A stretch of 62,000 bases of DNA from Neocallimastix lanati (nom. inval.) (GCA_016946835.1 JACVTC010000002.1:1990001-2052000); one strand, 5' to 3'. Positions 12,619-25,440 are shown, counted from the first letter of the stretch. Notes: generated by a model from the sequence alone, not told the origin. A program made the numbers and translations.

Positions 12619-15203
12619 CATTACAAAATACATCTTTCATCTATTTATTTTAAATTTATTTATTTGTTTATTTTATATTTATTTATTTATTTATTTATAT
12701 TTATTTATATTTATTTACTTATATATATTTACTTATATTTATTTAGATTTATTTATTTATATTTATTTCATATTTATTAATATTTATATTTATTTATTGT
12801 TATATAAGATTAATATTCCTAAATATAGATTAATTATCATTTTAATTAAAAAAAAAAAAAAATCGTTTGTAACCGAGCAAATTAAGCATAATTATACCAA
12901 ATATTAATTCATGAATACTATTTAAATGTTAATCAAATCAATTCAATAGAAATACTAAATCTTCATCATTAATACTGAGTAAAGCGGATTTAACTAATTT
13001 TTTTTTTCTTTTAAAAATGCTTTAAATACTACAAATATAACAATCATTAAAATAAAGAAAAAACAAATAAATACTACAAATATGAAAATTGTTAAAATAA
13101 ATATAAAAAAAAAAAAAATTAATCTTTGTTTTGTTGTTTTTATTATCTAGCTCTATTAATGGTAAATGCATTTATTTCTTATGATTATTTGATTTTGGAA
13201 TTTTCGGTTAATCTTATTAAGATGGTCGATGTAATTTCTTCAATTTCAATTCTATAAAAATATTTATTTGAATTATTTAAAGTATTATTAATCAATTTTT
13301 GACATTAAAAAATTTAAAAATTATATAAAAAAAAAAAAAAGAATTAAATAAAGAAATATATAAATAGTAATTCTATTAATTAAATATTATAAATGTAAAA
13401 TTAATAAATAATTGCAAAAATAAAATAAAATATAATAAAATAAATTAAAATAAAATAATTATGAAGATATATCCAACCATTAATCTTCTTTGTATATGTT
13501 TATACTATTCTTTTATAATTTTGAAAAAAATTACGACTTATAATTAAAAGTTAAAATAAATAATAAATAAATTTATTATCTATTATTTATTATTTATTAT
13601 TTACTTATTTACTTATTTATTATTTAATATTCAATTATTTATTATTTATTATTTATTTTATTATTTAATTATTTTATTATTTTATTGTTTATTAATAAAT
13701 ACTCCTTTTATTATTTATTATTCAATTATCTATAATTTATTAATATAATTTATTAATAATTAATTACTTTTTATTATTTATTATCTATAATTTATTAATA
13801 ATTATAAATTTTTATTAATTAAATATTTGTATTTATAAAAATATATATGCTTATATCTATATTTCTATATTTTATTTTAATAAAATTAGCATTCAATTTT
13901 ATGTTAATATATTATAATTTATTATTTAATATAGTTGATAGAATTTTTATATATTTATTAGAAATATAATATTAATTATTATATTAATTATAACCGTAAT
14001 ATATTTATTAAAGTTTAAATATTAATTCATATAGAAATTAATATATTTATTTTATTGGTCATACTTTGATCCTGTGTAATTTAAAATTATTTTAACATTG
14101 ATTATTAAAATTAAATAAGATATATTAGACATATATATTATAATATAATATTTAATTGTTTATAATTTTATAATTTTTAAACTTTTTAATTTTTATTTAA
14201 ATATAAACAACAAAAAAAGTATATAAATGTATTATTATATATTGAGCTATAATTATCGTAATATAAAACAATAATATATTGAATAAATTAAATAAAGTAT
14301 AATAAAATTACAAAAAAAGAGTTAATATACTTTAATATATGTATTATATTTTAAATAATGTGTGATAATTTTCTATATAAAAATAAATATATTGGTTGTA
14401 TATATTATTAGGATTATTTATATAATATATTTATAATGAAGAACAAATTATAAATTGTGTAATAAAATTAATGTACAACAATATAATAAATTAATGTACA
14501 ATATAATAAAACAATTTAAACTAAATAAATGTGTAACTTTAATAAAATAAATAAAATACAGAGAAAAAAAAAGAATAAAATAAAATTAGAGGTAAAGATA
14601 AAAAAAAATAATTTATAGAAATAGATAAATAAATATATAATTAGTAATATAAATAAATATATATATAAAAGTAAAAATATATATCAAAATTTAATTAAAT
14701 TTTATTTAAAAGAAAAAAGGTAAATTTATTATTATATTATTATTATTATTTATAATGAAGAATAGACGTTTCCATTTTCCGTTTTAACAGAATTGAATTT
14801 ATTTAGGATAATTAATAAAAAAAAGAAAATGATATTAAATAATTATATGTTTTTTTTTTACAAATTTCAACCATTAAAATTCATCAAAATTTTAAAAGAA
14901 TAATTAATAAAAATAATAATAATATATATAATGAAACTAAAAGAATAAAGAAAATAAAAATATGTATAAATACTTAAAAAAAAAAAAAAAAAACATTCTT
15001 TAGTATAAATATTTTTTTTTAAAAAAAAAACATTCTTAATTAAAATGTTAATCTTCAATTTCTAATAATAATAACATAAAGTTATTAGAAATTGAAGGTT
15101 AACATTTTAATTAAGTAAAACTGTCTGGTGATTTGTATTTATTATAATTTAATAGTTTTAATGTCAGAGTTCTGATTAATTGAGTATATTAAATTAAATT
15201 TGG

Positions 15204-15237
<34 letters not shown>

Positions 15238-16281
15238 CCTCATTTTTTCATTTCTTTTAAATTTTTTATTTGGCTTTTTGATTTTATTATTTAGATAAAA
15301 AAATAATAAAAGTAATAAAAAGAAATGAAATTTTCAAATTGAACAAAAATTAAACAAAATATTATTATCATATAATTTATATATTATTTATTTAAATACT
15401 TTTATTTTATTTTATTTTTTTTTTTTGTGGTTGTTTCAGAAATTTTTTTATTATGTGATAAATCCAATATTTTTTAATAATAGCAAAAAAAATATATTAA
15501 TATTTTATCCTATAGTATAGTTTTTATTGTTATCATTTATTAATAATTATTATAATTATCATTATTAATTGTATTATTATTATTTATTTTTTTTTTGTTA
15601 TTTAGTGTTTTTATTTTTGATAAATATTGTTAGTTGATATTTTTAAAGTATATGATAGTTTTAATATTTCAATAAGTTAATAATTATTGAATATAAACTT
15701 TAATTAATAATAATTATAAAGATTAACTCTATCAAATATAAATATAAATATAGATATAATTTATAATTATAATATAAAATTATATTAATTATTATTTTTA
15801 ATATAGGTTTTCCAATTTTTTTTTTATTTTATGTTTTTTTTTTGATTTTTTTGATTTTTTAATATTATCAAAAGAATGGCAACTTATTTATTATTATTTA
15901 TTAAAAATTTATTACTTTTAATATTAAATAATATTTAATTAATATTATTCGACGTCAGAATTTTATTATACAAAAAAAAAATTAACTAAATAATTTTTTT
16001 TTTTTTTTTTTTTTTTTTTTTCTTTAAACCAAAAAAAAAAAAAAAGAAAAATTTATAAGAAAAAAAAAATAATTTATATATTTATATATTTAGGCATATA
16101 TATTTATATAAGTCATTAGTAATTATTTTTTTTTCACATATTTTTATTATCTTTATTTTTTTTAAAAAAGCACTTGTTTTTTTTGTATAAATAATTTTAT
16201 TTTTTTTGTTAGTAACAAAAAAATATAAAAATAAAATAAAATACAAATAAAAGAAATTTAAAATCAAAAGAAGAATCAAAA
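12619..16281. other. Intergenic DNA with traces of decayed minus-strand coding sequence
   Basis: Most of this 3.7 kb is A/T with (TTTA)n near 12660-12780 and (TTATTTA)-like units near 13570-13680. Minus-strand traces with protein-like composition occur near 12940-13010 (KSALLSINDEDLVFLLN) and 13170-13260 (IEEITSTILIRLTENSKIK). A short open stretch near 14752-14830 reads FFFLLIILNKFNSVKTENG and then a stop. None has a full ORF or a recognised family. They may be transposon or pseudogene remains, or missed exons. Confidence 0.4.
15035..15115. repeat. Near-perfect 34-bp inverted repeat (hairpin)
   Basis: Positions 15035-15068 and 15082-15115 are reverse complements over 34 bases with a single mismatch, separated by a 13-base loop. 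The sequence is mixed (it contains CTTCAATTTC), so it is not trivial A/T palindromy. It could be a foldback/MITE-like insertion, an RNA hairpin or a replication-generated inverted duplication. Confidence 0.85.
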
Positions 16282-18788
16282 ATGTCAGAAAAGAGTTCTA
16301 CCTCACCTTCTAATACTCCATCTAACAATGGACAAACTGTCCAAAAAAAGAAGTAATTTTTTTTAAAACTATATATTCTATAAAAATCTATAATAATCTA
16401 TTTATATTCTATAATAATCTATAATAATAAAATAATAATATAAAAGAAATATTGAATTTAATTATTAATAAATAAAACAAAAGATATTAAAGTAAATTAA
16501 TAAATAAAAAGTTATTAAAATAAATTAATGTCATCAATTTGAAAAATTGTAATTAGTATATATAAATAAAAGCTATTGAGTAAATAATATAGATAAAGTA
16601 TTTAATAAATTAGTATCGTTATAATATTATAAATTGAAAATATTAAAAAAAAAAATAAATAAATAAATTGTATAAAATAAAATAAATATATAATCAAATT
16701 TACTTTTTTCTAAAAAAAGGGAACAAAATGAAATAATAATAAAATTGTTTTGTTAGATATATTAAGAAAAAAAATAAATAAACAATAAATTGTTCAAAAA
16801 TAGAATATAATCTAATATTTTCTAGAAAAAAAAAGGAAATAAAATAAAATTTTGTTTTGTAAATATATTCAGAGAATAATAAATAATCAATTAACAATAA
16901 AAAAATATAGTATAATCTAATATTTCTTGAAAAAAAAGGAACAAAATGAAATAATAATAAAATTGTTTTGTAAGATATATTAAAAAAATAAATAATCGAT
17001 TAACAATAAAAAAAAATAATATTTTCACAAAAAAAAAAAAAAAAAAAAAAAAGAAATCTAATAAAATAAAAATAAAAATAAAAAAGTTTGTAAAAAAATA
17101 AATATTTTTAAATGTTTCATTAATAAATTATTATATATATACATAAAATTAATTATATAATTTTTAAATAAATACTTAAAAAAAGATCTTTCCGTCACAA
17201 GAAGTCAAGTTCTAATCTAAACCGTAATAAGAAGTCAAATTCTAATCTTAAGGTTAGACCTTTAGAACAAATAGAAACGGAAAAGCAAAAGAATTCTGAC
17301 AAGATTCAAAAAACTCAAGTCAATAAAGAAAATAATGATAATAAAAAACCAGAAATTGAAAAGAAAGAAGTTGAAAAAAAGAAGAATAGATACAAGAAGA
17401 GTATGACTGATTTGAAAAAAGATGATAAGAGTGATACTGTTAGTGAAGCTAAATCTGATGTTACTAGCAGTACTAATGAAAAGAAAGAACTTAGGAAGAG
17501 TGCTTCAAAGCAATTAAAAAAGAGAAAGTCAAAGGCTGTTATAAAGGAAAAGGTTAAGACAGAAGAGCAAAAGGAAGAAGATAATGCTGATATTAAGCTT
17601 ATTGATTCTTTCTTAACTGTTCTTTCTAAGAAGAGAGATGAAATGGAAAAAGAAGAAGAAATTGAAAATAACCCACCACCACAACAAACTAAATATACAC
17701 CAAAAAGACCAAGCTTTTCAAAGGCAAATAAACCTAAAAAGGAAATACCAGTCTACGATGGTAAATTAACTTTTAAAAATATTATTCAATTATATAATAT
17801 TTTTTATAAAAATGATATTAATTATGTGGTTAATTGTAATGAATTATTAATTATTTATATATTATAAAATTTAAATATATATAATAATTAAATTAATAAA
17901 AAAAATAAAAATAGATGTTGAAATTAGAAAAGTTTTGGATTGCTATGATTTCCCTACCTCTTTTAAGACTCATAATCTTCTTGAAATCTTCCCAGAGTTT
18001 AAGGGAAAGTTTAGAATTAATTGGATTAACGATAGTAGAGCATTATTTATTTTTGAAAATGAAGATCTCGGTATATTTTTTTATAACAATAATTATACTT
18101 TTTTATTGATTTATAATAAAAAATTTTTTTCTAATTAAATTTATTCTTTCTATTTGAATTATACAGCAAGAGCTGCTCTATTAAATAAGATAGATGAAAC
18201 CAGATATATCGTAATATTTTTTAAAAAATTTTTTTCTTAATATATTTATTCATTTATTAACTTTTTTTTTTTTTCAATAAATTAACTTAATAGATTAAAC
18301 CATATGAAAACCCAAATTCAGACAGTTCAACATCCTACAGTTTAAATGGTAATTATTAATAAAGAAGTTTGAAAATACTGAAATATATAATTTAATTTAC
18401 AATTTTATATCTTTATAAATTTATTAATATATATATTTTATATAAATATATTATATAAATATTTCTCTAATAAATAATAAATAAATATGACACTTAAATA
18501 AATATTTAATATATAAAATATTGAATATATTATTAATCATTAATTATACAAAATATTAATTATTAAGACCCAAAAATCAGTGCCATAAACATTTTAAAAA
18601 ATATTCTTTAAATAAAAATAGATGAATAAAATTCTATTCTATTCTTTTTTTTTTATTCTTTTATTTCCTTTTTTTTTTTAAATAATTCATCACATTAAAA
18701 AAAAATGTAATTAAAAGTATTAAATGATGACGATGAACAAAAAGAATTAAGAAAGATGGACAAAAGAAATAATAAAATTACAGGATAA
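16282..18788 (+). CDS. R3HCC1/R3HCC1L-like protein, six exons
   Basis: Exons 16282-16352, 17186-17760, 17915-18070, 18167-18210, 18294-18348 and 18718-18788 join in phase to a protein of about 323 residues starting MSEKSSTSPSNTPSNNG. The N-terminal two thirds is Lys/Ser/Glu-rich and probably disordered, with a repeated HKKSSSNL/NKKSNSNL motif. Exons 3-5 carry a domain reading CYDFPTSFKTHNLLEIFPEF, then GKFRINWINDSRALFIFENE and LARAALLNK. This matches the C-terminal RRM-like region of R3HCC1 and R3HCC1L (FPxxFKTxDLLxIF...WVDDTHALGIF). The family is poorly characterised and thought to bind RNA or RNA-associated complexes. No R3H domain was seen. The last exon is the weakest call but keeps phase and ends at TAA 18786-18788. 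Confidence 0.65.
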
Positions 18789-20112
18789 GCCTGTAAAAAA
18801 AAAAATAAAGATTAATTTGAGGCTATTGTTTATAGACTATTTGAAAAATAATTAGAAAAAAATGTTTTATAGAAAAAGATTAAATAAGCAGGAGATGTAG
18901 GTAATTAAATTGTATAAATAGTAATAAGCAATAAATAATTATTAAAGAAATCATAATTGAGATACTAATTTTATTTTATTCATTTTATAGATAAAATCTT
19001 GCTAGAAATAATAGAATGACAAGAAAGACTTCAACTAATGATATTATTAATGAATAAATTATTCATTAAAGTAGTTTTCACATCATCAATAATATAATTT
19101 ACATATTTATTCATATATTTATATATTTTAATATATATATACAAAAAAAAAAAAAAAAAAAAAAGAAAAAAAAAGAAAAAAAAAAAAAAGACATAATTTT
19201 TTTTTAGTTATGTATAAATATATTTTATATTAGTACAACTTTTAATTTGAAATATCATTTAGTATACTTAATCTAATATTAATAATTTATATTAATTAAC
19301 TTATTATTTATAATTTTTTTTTTTATGAAAAGAGAGAAAAAAAAAAAAGGAAAAAAATTTTAAAAGAAAAAAACAAAAGATAAAATTTACTTTATTCTTT
19401 TCAATTAAAAATGAAAATTACAATAATAATATAAAATTATCGTCATTACAATATTTAACCATTTTTTTTTTACACACTAATTACATTAATTATCCATATT
19501 ATTAAAAAAATTTACATTCAATTTTATTAATAAATCCACAACTTACCTTTAAAAAAAAAAAAAAGAAAAATGATAACAAAGAAAGAATATTAATTATTCT
19601 TTAAAAAAAAAAAAAAAAAAGAAAGAAAGAAGTAATAGTAGAATTTTATAAAGTTTTTTAAATATTAATCTTTATAAAATTTTATTTATAGTTTAAAGAA
19701 AAAAAAAAATTTTAAAAAAAATGAAAGAAAAAAAGAAAACAGAAAGTAAAATTAAAAAAAAAAGTATAAATATTTTTTTTTATTAATTAAAAATATGAAA
19801 CAATATTTTTTATCTTTAATATTTTTTTTATTTAATAACATTTTTAAATATCCAATTTATATAGAAAAATTATTTTATTAAAATCATGAAAGTATTAAAT
19901 ATAAAATTTAATTTAATAGAAATTTATTTAAAATACTAACCTAATTTTTAAAAAAAAATTAAAGAATGAAAAAATATTAAATAATATTTTTATTAGTAAA
20001 AAAAAAAAAAAATAATGAAAGACAACATCAAAGAACAAATAAAAATAAATTTAAAAAAAAAAAAAAAAAAAAAATTAAAATAATAAATCAAATAATAAAA
20101 TTATAAAAAAAA

Positions 20113-20149
<37 letters not shown>

Positions 20150-20333
20150 TTATCTATTTATGTTTTTATTATTAAAATATTGTGTTTATGTAGAATGAGA
20201 ATGATTTACAATTTTTGTTTGATATAGTTTTATTAATAATTGTTTATATTTTATTATTTGATATTTGCTTGTTTTATAGTGGAATCCTTTTATTTATTAT
20301 ATTAATAAATATATATTCTTTTTGTTTTTTGTT
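18789..20333. other. AT-rich intergenic region
   Basis: No convincing gene was found. A minus-free, plus-strand frame from 18789 to about 18902 looks protein-like but is broken by TAA/TAG. The rest is A-rich with (A)nG tracts near 19142-19190 and a long poly-T near 20116-20147. Confidence 0.5.
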
Positions 20334-21940
20334 TGTTAAGAGGTGTTCGTCAAGGTTGTCCATTATCACCGATCTTATTCAATTTAGTCATCAATGATAT
20401 ATTAAATGATTGTGAAAAATATGGTGTTAATATTGGAAGAAAAAAATGTTGTGGTGGACTCTTTGCTGATGATGTTGTTCTTATTGCTCCAAGTGCAAAA
20501 AATTTAGAAAAATTATTAAAAAAGATACATAGATGGGCTAATTTAAATGAAATGACTTTTGGTATTGAAAAATGTGCAACTATGGTTATAAAAACCAATG
20601 AACTTCCAATCTCCTCCAAACTATAGTGACCCAACCTTCTATTTAGGAATGAATGCTATTCCTAAAGTGTCTAGTTATATTTATCTTGGTATTCCTTTTT
20701 CTGATGATCTCTTACTAAAACACATTATATCTCACATGCATTTTAAAGTTAGAAAATCCCTTCTTTCATTTACACATTTCTTCTCAAATAAACTTATCCC
20801 TATTGCATACAAGAAAAAAGTTCTTCAATCTTTTGTTATTAGTAAAGTAATTTATTATTCTCCTTTACTTGGTTCAAACAAACCGAGAACAGCTAGGATT
20901 CAAACATTAATTAATACTGGTTTATTTTGGTGTATCGGTTTCCTTCTCTAAAAAATGGTAAAACAAATTCAGAAAAAAAAAAAAAAAAGACTATATTTAG
21001 TCATAATTCTACTACTATGAATACTTATGCTTTATCTCCAGATCTAAGCATCCCTCCTATTGCTGGTGTCTGCGCAGCCTTACAGATTAAATCATTTGCA
21101 AAATGGAGTAAATCAAACTGTATTATAAAGGATCTTATTAAATCTATTCCCAAAATGCCTTATTATTCCTGGACTTAAAGAATCTAGAACTGTATAAAAA
21201 AATCAAAAAAAAAAAAAAAAAATATAAATGTGTAAAATATGACAATATTTTAGAACGTTACTGGAAAATCAGTTTCCAAATTTCAAGGTATTAAAGGTCA
21301 AAACTACGATAGTAACAAGTTTTCAAACAATAAAACAATAATTATGCTTAGCTTAAAACATCCCCAATTCAACTTAGGGTTTTTCGTGAATTATACGTTT
21401 TACGCTATGGTTATAAATACAATACTACTATTGCTATTAGAATGGGTAGAGTTTCAAAAGATTGTTCCCAAAACTTGCCCCTGTTGTGGCGAAGGTAATC
21501 AATTAATTTGAGCATTGGATTTTTAAATGGCGATGCTCTTGCATTTTTTAGATGGAATTCTTTAAATTTCATCGATGATCTCTATATTTTATTCATTAGG
21601 AAGATTAGAGCGTTTAATCCTCTTTCTTCCTATGACTCTATTTCTGATTTTTTGAAGATTATATCAACACATTATATATACTTGTTCCTTCTTCTTGGTG
21701 GAACTTTAGCTTTAAATGAGCTACATTTCGATCGATCGTGGGGAACAGAGACAATTAAATGAACTACTTTTCAAAGGTTCATCTGAGTCACCTGTTCCAA
21801 AAATTGTGGGGCTTGACGGGATTCTTAACTAGCGCAATACCTATCATAAGTAGTTTGTTTGAGCTATTATTTGATAGGTATTCCAAACTACCATACTTAA
21901 CTAAGAGCGTCGACTGTCGTACTGATAAGACATAATGATA
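20334..21940 (+). mobile_element. 5'-truncated, decayed LINE (non-LTR retrotransposon) ORF2 fragment
   Basis: Homology to the LINE at 39.8-43.5 kb begins abruptly inside the reverse transcriptase at RGVRQGCPLSPILFN (20340) and continues through CCGGLFADDVVLIAPS, with the FADD catalytic motif, and NEMTFGIEKCATMV. Thumb-like pieces, zinc-finger remains (CPCCGEG near 21475-21495) and the C-terminal tail (LWGLTGFLTSAIPII, TKSVD) follow. Frameshifts, stops and A-run insertions near 20975 and 21205 show it is dead. 5' truncation is normal for LINE insertions. The GAGCGTCGAC tail segment at 21905 is shared with the other copies. Confidence 0.85.
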
Positions 21941-22149
21941 ATACAGGATCATCATCTATTTCCACGAAGGGTGAATCTCGTCCTAGTAGTTTAATAAATA
22001 ATGAATCCGGGAAAAGTTTAGTAGACACTACATTATCTATTTTATAGATGTTATTTCTAGGTTTTATTACTTTTTATATTTGTTAGGAAGGGAAAATTCC
22101 TGCATAGTACAACTTGCCGAAATACATAGTATTTTAATGTTAATTTCTA
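21941..22149. other. LINE 3'-flank-like segment
   Basis: The stretch around 22015-22080 (GTTTAGTAGACACTAC onward) is similar to 47885-47945 in the LINE derivative at 47.7 kb, so it is probably LINE 3' sequence. No poly-A end is preserved before the polymerase-like pseudogene starts. Confidence 0.4.
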
Positions 22150-22800
22150 GTGCTACTTTGCTCTATATTAGATTTCTAAAATTATTGTACCTATTTCGAT
22201 TTAGAAGATTCCAAGCTTTTGTTAATTTTCAAAATCAATAGGAACTTTTCGTATTTATTACTACCTTTATTCTTACTAATATCTTGACCTTCAATAGAAG
22301 AGGGTCTATTTATTTAAAAGATGTTGTACTGTCGATCCTGGTCCATTCCAATTATTTGTTTTTATTGTTATTGTTATCAATACTGCTATTGTTATTTTGT
22401 TAATCATCATTAGCATCATTAGAATGTTCTTTTATTCTTTAAATATTTCTTAATTGAGATCTGAACTAAATTGACAATTTTTATTTCGTTTCTTAACGAT
22501 GCCTTCAATACGTGAACGAAAATTTGGGTGAGTTTTTTTTTTTTTTTTTTTTTTTTAAATTCTGATGGTATAATAAATATACTTCCAGTGGCAGCACTTT
22601 CGAATTTTTCAATATCAATGAATGAAATATAAATCTTGGAATCGATATTGCTGAGATTTTCATAATTAATAATTTCGGGGAATCATTTTTCAAATTTTAT
22701 CCCTAAATCTATATTTTTTTTTTTTTTTTTTTTTGGACATCTTTGTCTTTGTATACAATTCAAATAGGAGATATAAAAACTTCATACAAATTATTTTGTG
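22150..22800 (-). pseudogene. Degraded second copy of the viral-type DNA polymerase gene (N-terminal region)
   Basis: This segment aligns by eye, base by base, with 60405-61080 of the intact polymerase gene in the same orientation. For example, TTTCTAAAATTATTGTA is shared at 22169 and 60420, and GAATTTTTCAATATCAA at 22602 and 60891. It corresponds to roughly residues 171-395, that is the region after exonuclease motif I plus the Asn-rich insert. Stops, frameshifts and poly-T tracts (near 22531-22556 and 22711-22733) break it. Everything downstream of residue 395 is absent; LINE sequence lies there instead. Confidence 0.8.
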
Positions 22801-22834
22801 ATTTATTAATATAAGTATTATTAATTTCTCATCA

Positions 22835-23125
22835 GTACTATTTCAGTTATTTTGACCTTTAAGTATTCATTAAAATTTTATCATTACAATATTAGATATC
22901 TCTAGATATCAAAATAATGATTGTTATAATTATTATTGAATGATTGATTTAAATTATTTAATACCCGTTCTGTTTTTTTTTTTTTTTTTTTTTATATTTT
23001 TTGTCATCTATAATAATGATATCAAAATTTGGATTTACTTTTGGTTTTTAATTATAAATATTGAAAATAATAAAGGCACGTTTATTCATTGAATAAATTC
23101 CTCTATTTCAATAGATTTTTTTTTT
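22835..23125 (-). pseudogene. Degraded copy of the ORF adjacent to the polymerase gene
   Basis: The segment matches 61745-61990, the partial ORF behind the polymerase start, in the same order and orientation. The run CAATATTAGATATCT is identical at 22890 and 61782, and ATATCAAAATTTGGATT is shared at 23020 and 61900. The 61080-61740 equivalent (polymerase N-terminus and spacer) is missing or unrecognisable. A poly-T tract near 22974-22993 interrupts it. Confidence 0.75.
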
Positions 23126-24770
23126 TTTTGGATATTTGTTTATTTATATTTATTATTCATTTAATATTTAAGTATATTTATATATATTACATATAAAGTT
23201 TTAAATAGTGATTTTAAAAGAGACAAGTTTAACAACAAGTGAATAAATAAGATCATTATTTTTTTAAAATGAAAAGATACAAATATATATATATATATAT
23301 CAATGGTTTCCACTAAAGAAAAAAAAAAAAAAAAAAAAAAAGACAGAAGTCATAAATAGTTATCATACAAGAGTTTATTTCTTAATTGTACTTTTGAAAT
23401 ATGATGAAAGTTAAAAAAAAAAAAAATCATACAAACTATTGAATAAATATTTAGATGAAAATATTATAAAAGTATCGGATGAAGATAACAGTATTTATGA
23501 TGAGAAAAAAAAAAGGAAATAAAATAAATGAAATAAATGAGAAACCTAGTAATAATATAAGTGTTCCCATACTCATCAATATAACTATAAATAATATCAA
23601 TAATATCTGTCTTAATTCGATTATTTTTAAAATTATCATTCTCATCAAGGAGGGGTATAGTTAATATGGTAAGACTGATGACTTTTTAAAAGTACTTCAG
23701 CAATCAAAGTAGTAATAAATAGCAAAATTACTTTTTAAAAATATTTATGGTTCTAAATCTTGGGTATTTGGTATTCAATGATAACGAATGATATAAGTTT
23801 TTCATAATACAAGTAACAGATGGGAAGAAACTAAGCATATACAATCTCCCTAAAGAAGTTAAGAAGTCAATCACTACTTTAGTGAATGAATTGACAATGC
23901 TCTGCATGGAATATGACTACTCACTCGAAGGGCTTATCAATAAAACATTATTGTATTTGAACAGATCTAGCATTACTCATATCAATTATTTGTATTCAAA
24001 TACTTTCATACTCTTATTCCGTATAAATTAAATAAAAGTATCAGTTATATTTTAATAATTTTTTTGGAGTTTCTTCAACATTAGAAGGATTAGAAAGACG
24101 AGATTCTTTAATTTCTTTTTTATTTTTAATTGAAGCTGCTTTATAGAGTATTTATTGAAATAATAAGCCTTAATTGCTAAATTTTTTTTTTCTTTTTTTT
24201 TTTTTTCATTTTTCTTGTTAATTCTTCCATATCATTATTTTCCTTATGTTTCAATTTTTTTTTCTACTTTTCATTCAACATTACTTTTTGTGGGATAATT
24301 AAAAATTATTTTTATTATTAGTATTAAGAGAAGAAGCACTCGTAGGAAGTGAATGGGTAAACGAATGTCTTGGTTGATTATTACCCATGTAATTTAGTAT
24401 ATTTGCTTTTTTTTTTTTTTAAGCAATTTTTAAAGGCTTTCGGTGGAGGAATTGTCATCAAATAAGGCTATATGTTTCTAGGCTTCAACCTGAATGGTCT
24501 AAAACACTTATTTGATGTTTTTTTCCTTTTTATTTCAATTTTAAATATAAATTTTTATATCTAATATTAAAATCCTTTATTCTTTCATTATCTTTTAATT
24601 CTTAGAGGAATGAATACAATAATAATGTTATAAATATTTATTAAAAGTATTTAATAAAAAGGAATCCATTATAATTCTTAATATATGATTTATGATAGTC
24701 TTCCAAAATAAGTCATGATAAGATTATTAGCAACAACGGTAAATATTGTTATTTATTATATATATTAATA
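23126..24770. other. Decayed sequence with isolated coding traces
   Basis: A plus-strand open stretch at about 23824-24031 reads KKLSIYNLPKEVKKSITTLV, then NELTMLCMEYDYSLEGLINK and a stop; it has normal protein composition but no recognised family and no good start. Minus-strand traces occur near 24060-24130 (KEIKESRLSNPSNVEETP) and 24310-24400 (MGNNQPRHSFTHSLPTSASS). GC is higher than in true intergenic DNA here. It is probably a graveyard of mobile or viral genes. Confidence 0.4.
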
Positions 24771-24779
24771 ATAATAATA

Positions 24780-25440
24780 GGGAAATGATTCCTTAGTATT
24801 AGTAACTAATTTAATTTCAAAGGAAAAAGAAGAGTTGCTTTTGAAAATTATTCAAGAATTTTTGAAGGAAAAATTTGTAATGATAGATGATGAGAATTAC
24901 TTTATTGGTGGTAATAACTATCTTAAATGAGTTACTGATAATATGGAAAGAGTAAAACTTATTTTTAGAAGCTCATCAGATAGGTCATGAAGGTTATTAT
25001 AAAACCTATCAAAAGCTTTGAAAAAATTATTATTGAAATAATATAGTAATGGATATAAAAAAAATAAAAAAAAAAAAGTAATACAAAATTGTGATAAATG
25101 TCAGTTGTGAATAGGTCACCACCCAATCCAGAACCTACAGAAGATATTCCAACAAAGATGGAAGGTCCTTTTATGTATTTGAGATTAGATATTATTGGGG
25201 CCATTACTTAAAATTTAAAATTATAATTGACATATTAAAGTAACCGTAATTTACTTCATCAAATGAGTTGACTCAGAACCTACTGAAAATATAACATCAA
25301 AGTACGTTAAAAAGTTTTTAATTCTATGTTTTTTGCTTGATATGGTGTAGTCCAGGTAATAATAACAGATAGATAATGGTGTTCAGTTTACTTCGGATAT
25401 GACCAAAATATTTTTAAATCTCTATGATGCATATGTAATA
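24780..25440 (+). pseudogene. Decayed retroviral-type integrase fragment
   Basis: Broken plus-strand frames give an integrase zinc-binding segment, HQIGHEGYYKTYQKL near 24976-25020 and VIQNCDKCQL near 25078-25108 (HH...CC pattern). A core-like part follows: MEGPFMYLRLDIIGA near 25157-25200 (first catalytic Asp in RLDIIG), then VTVIYFIK, TSKYVKKFL and TDNGVQFTSDMTK near 25370-25410 (second catalytic Asp in TDNG). This is the order in Ty3/gypsy, Ginger and Polinton integrases. Multiple stops and frameshifts make it non-functional. No LTR, gag or RT was seen nearby, so the element class is unresolved. Confidence 0.65.

Noticed and set aside
18718-18905. Alternative genetic code with TAA/TAG read as Gln
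   Set aside because: All well-supported genes here avoid internal TAA/TAG and end with them, for instance the PP2A scaffold, TMEM214-like and R3HCC1-like genes. In DNA this A/T-rich, several chance stops per 40 codons are expected.
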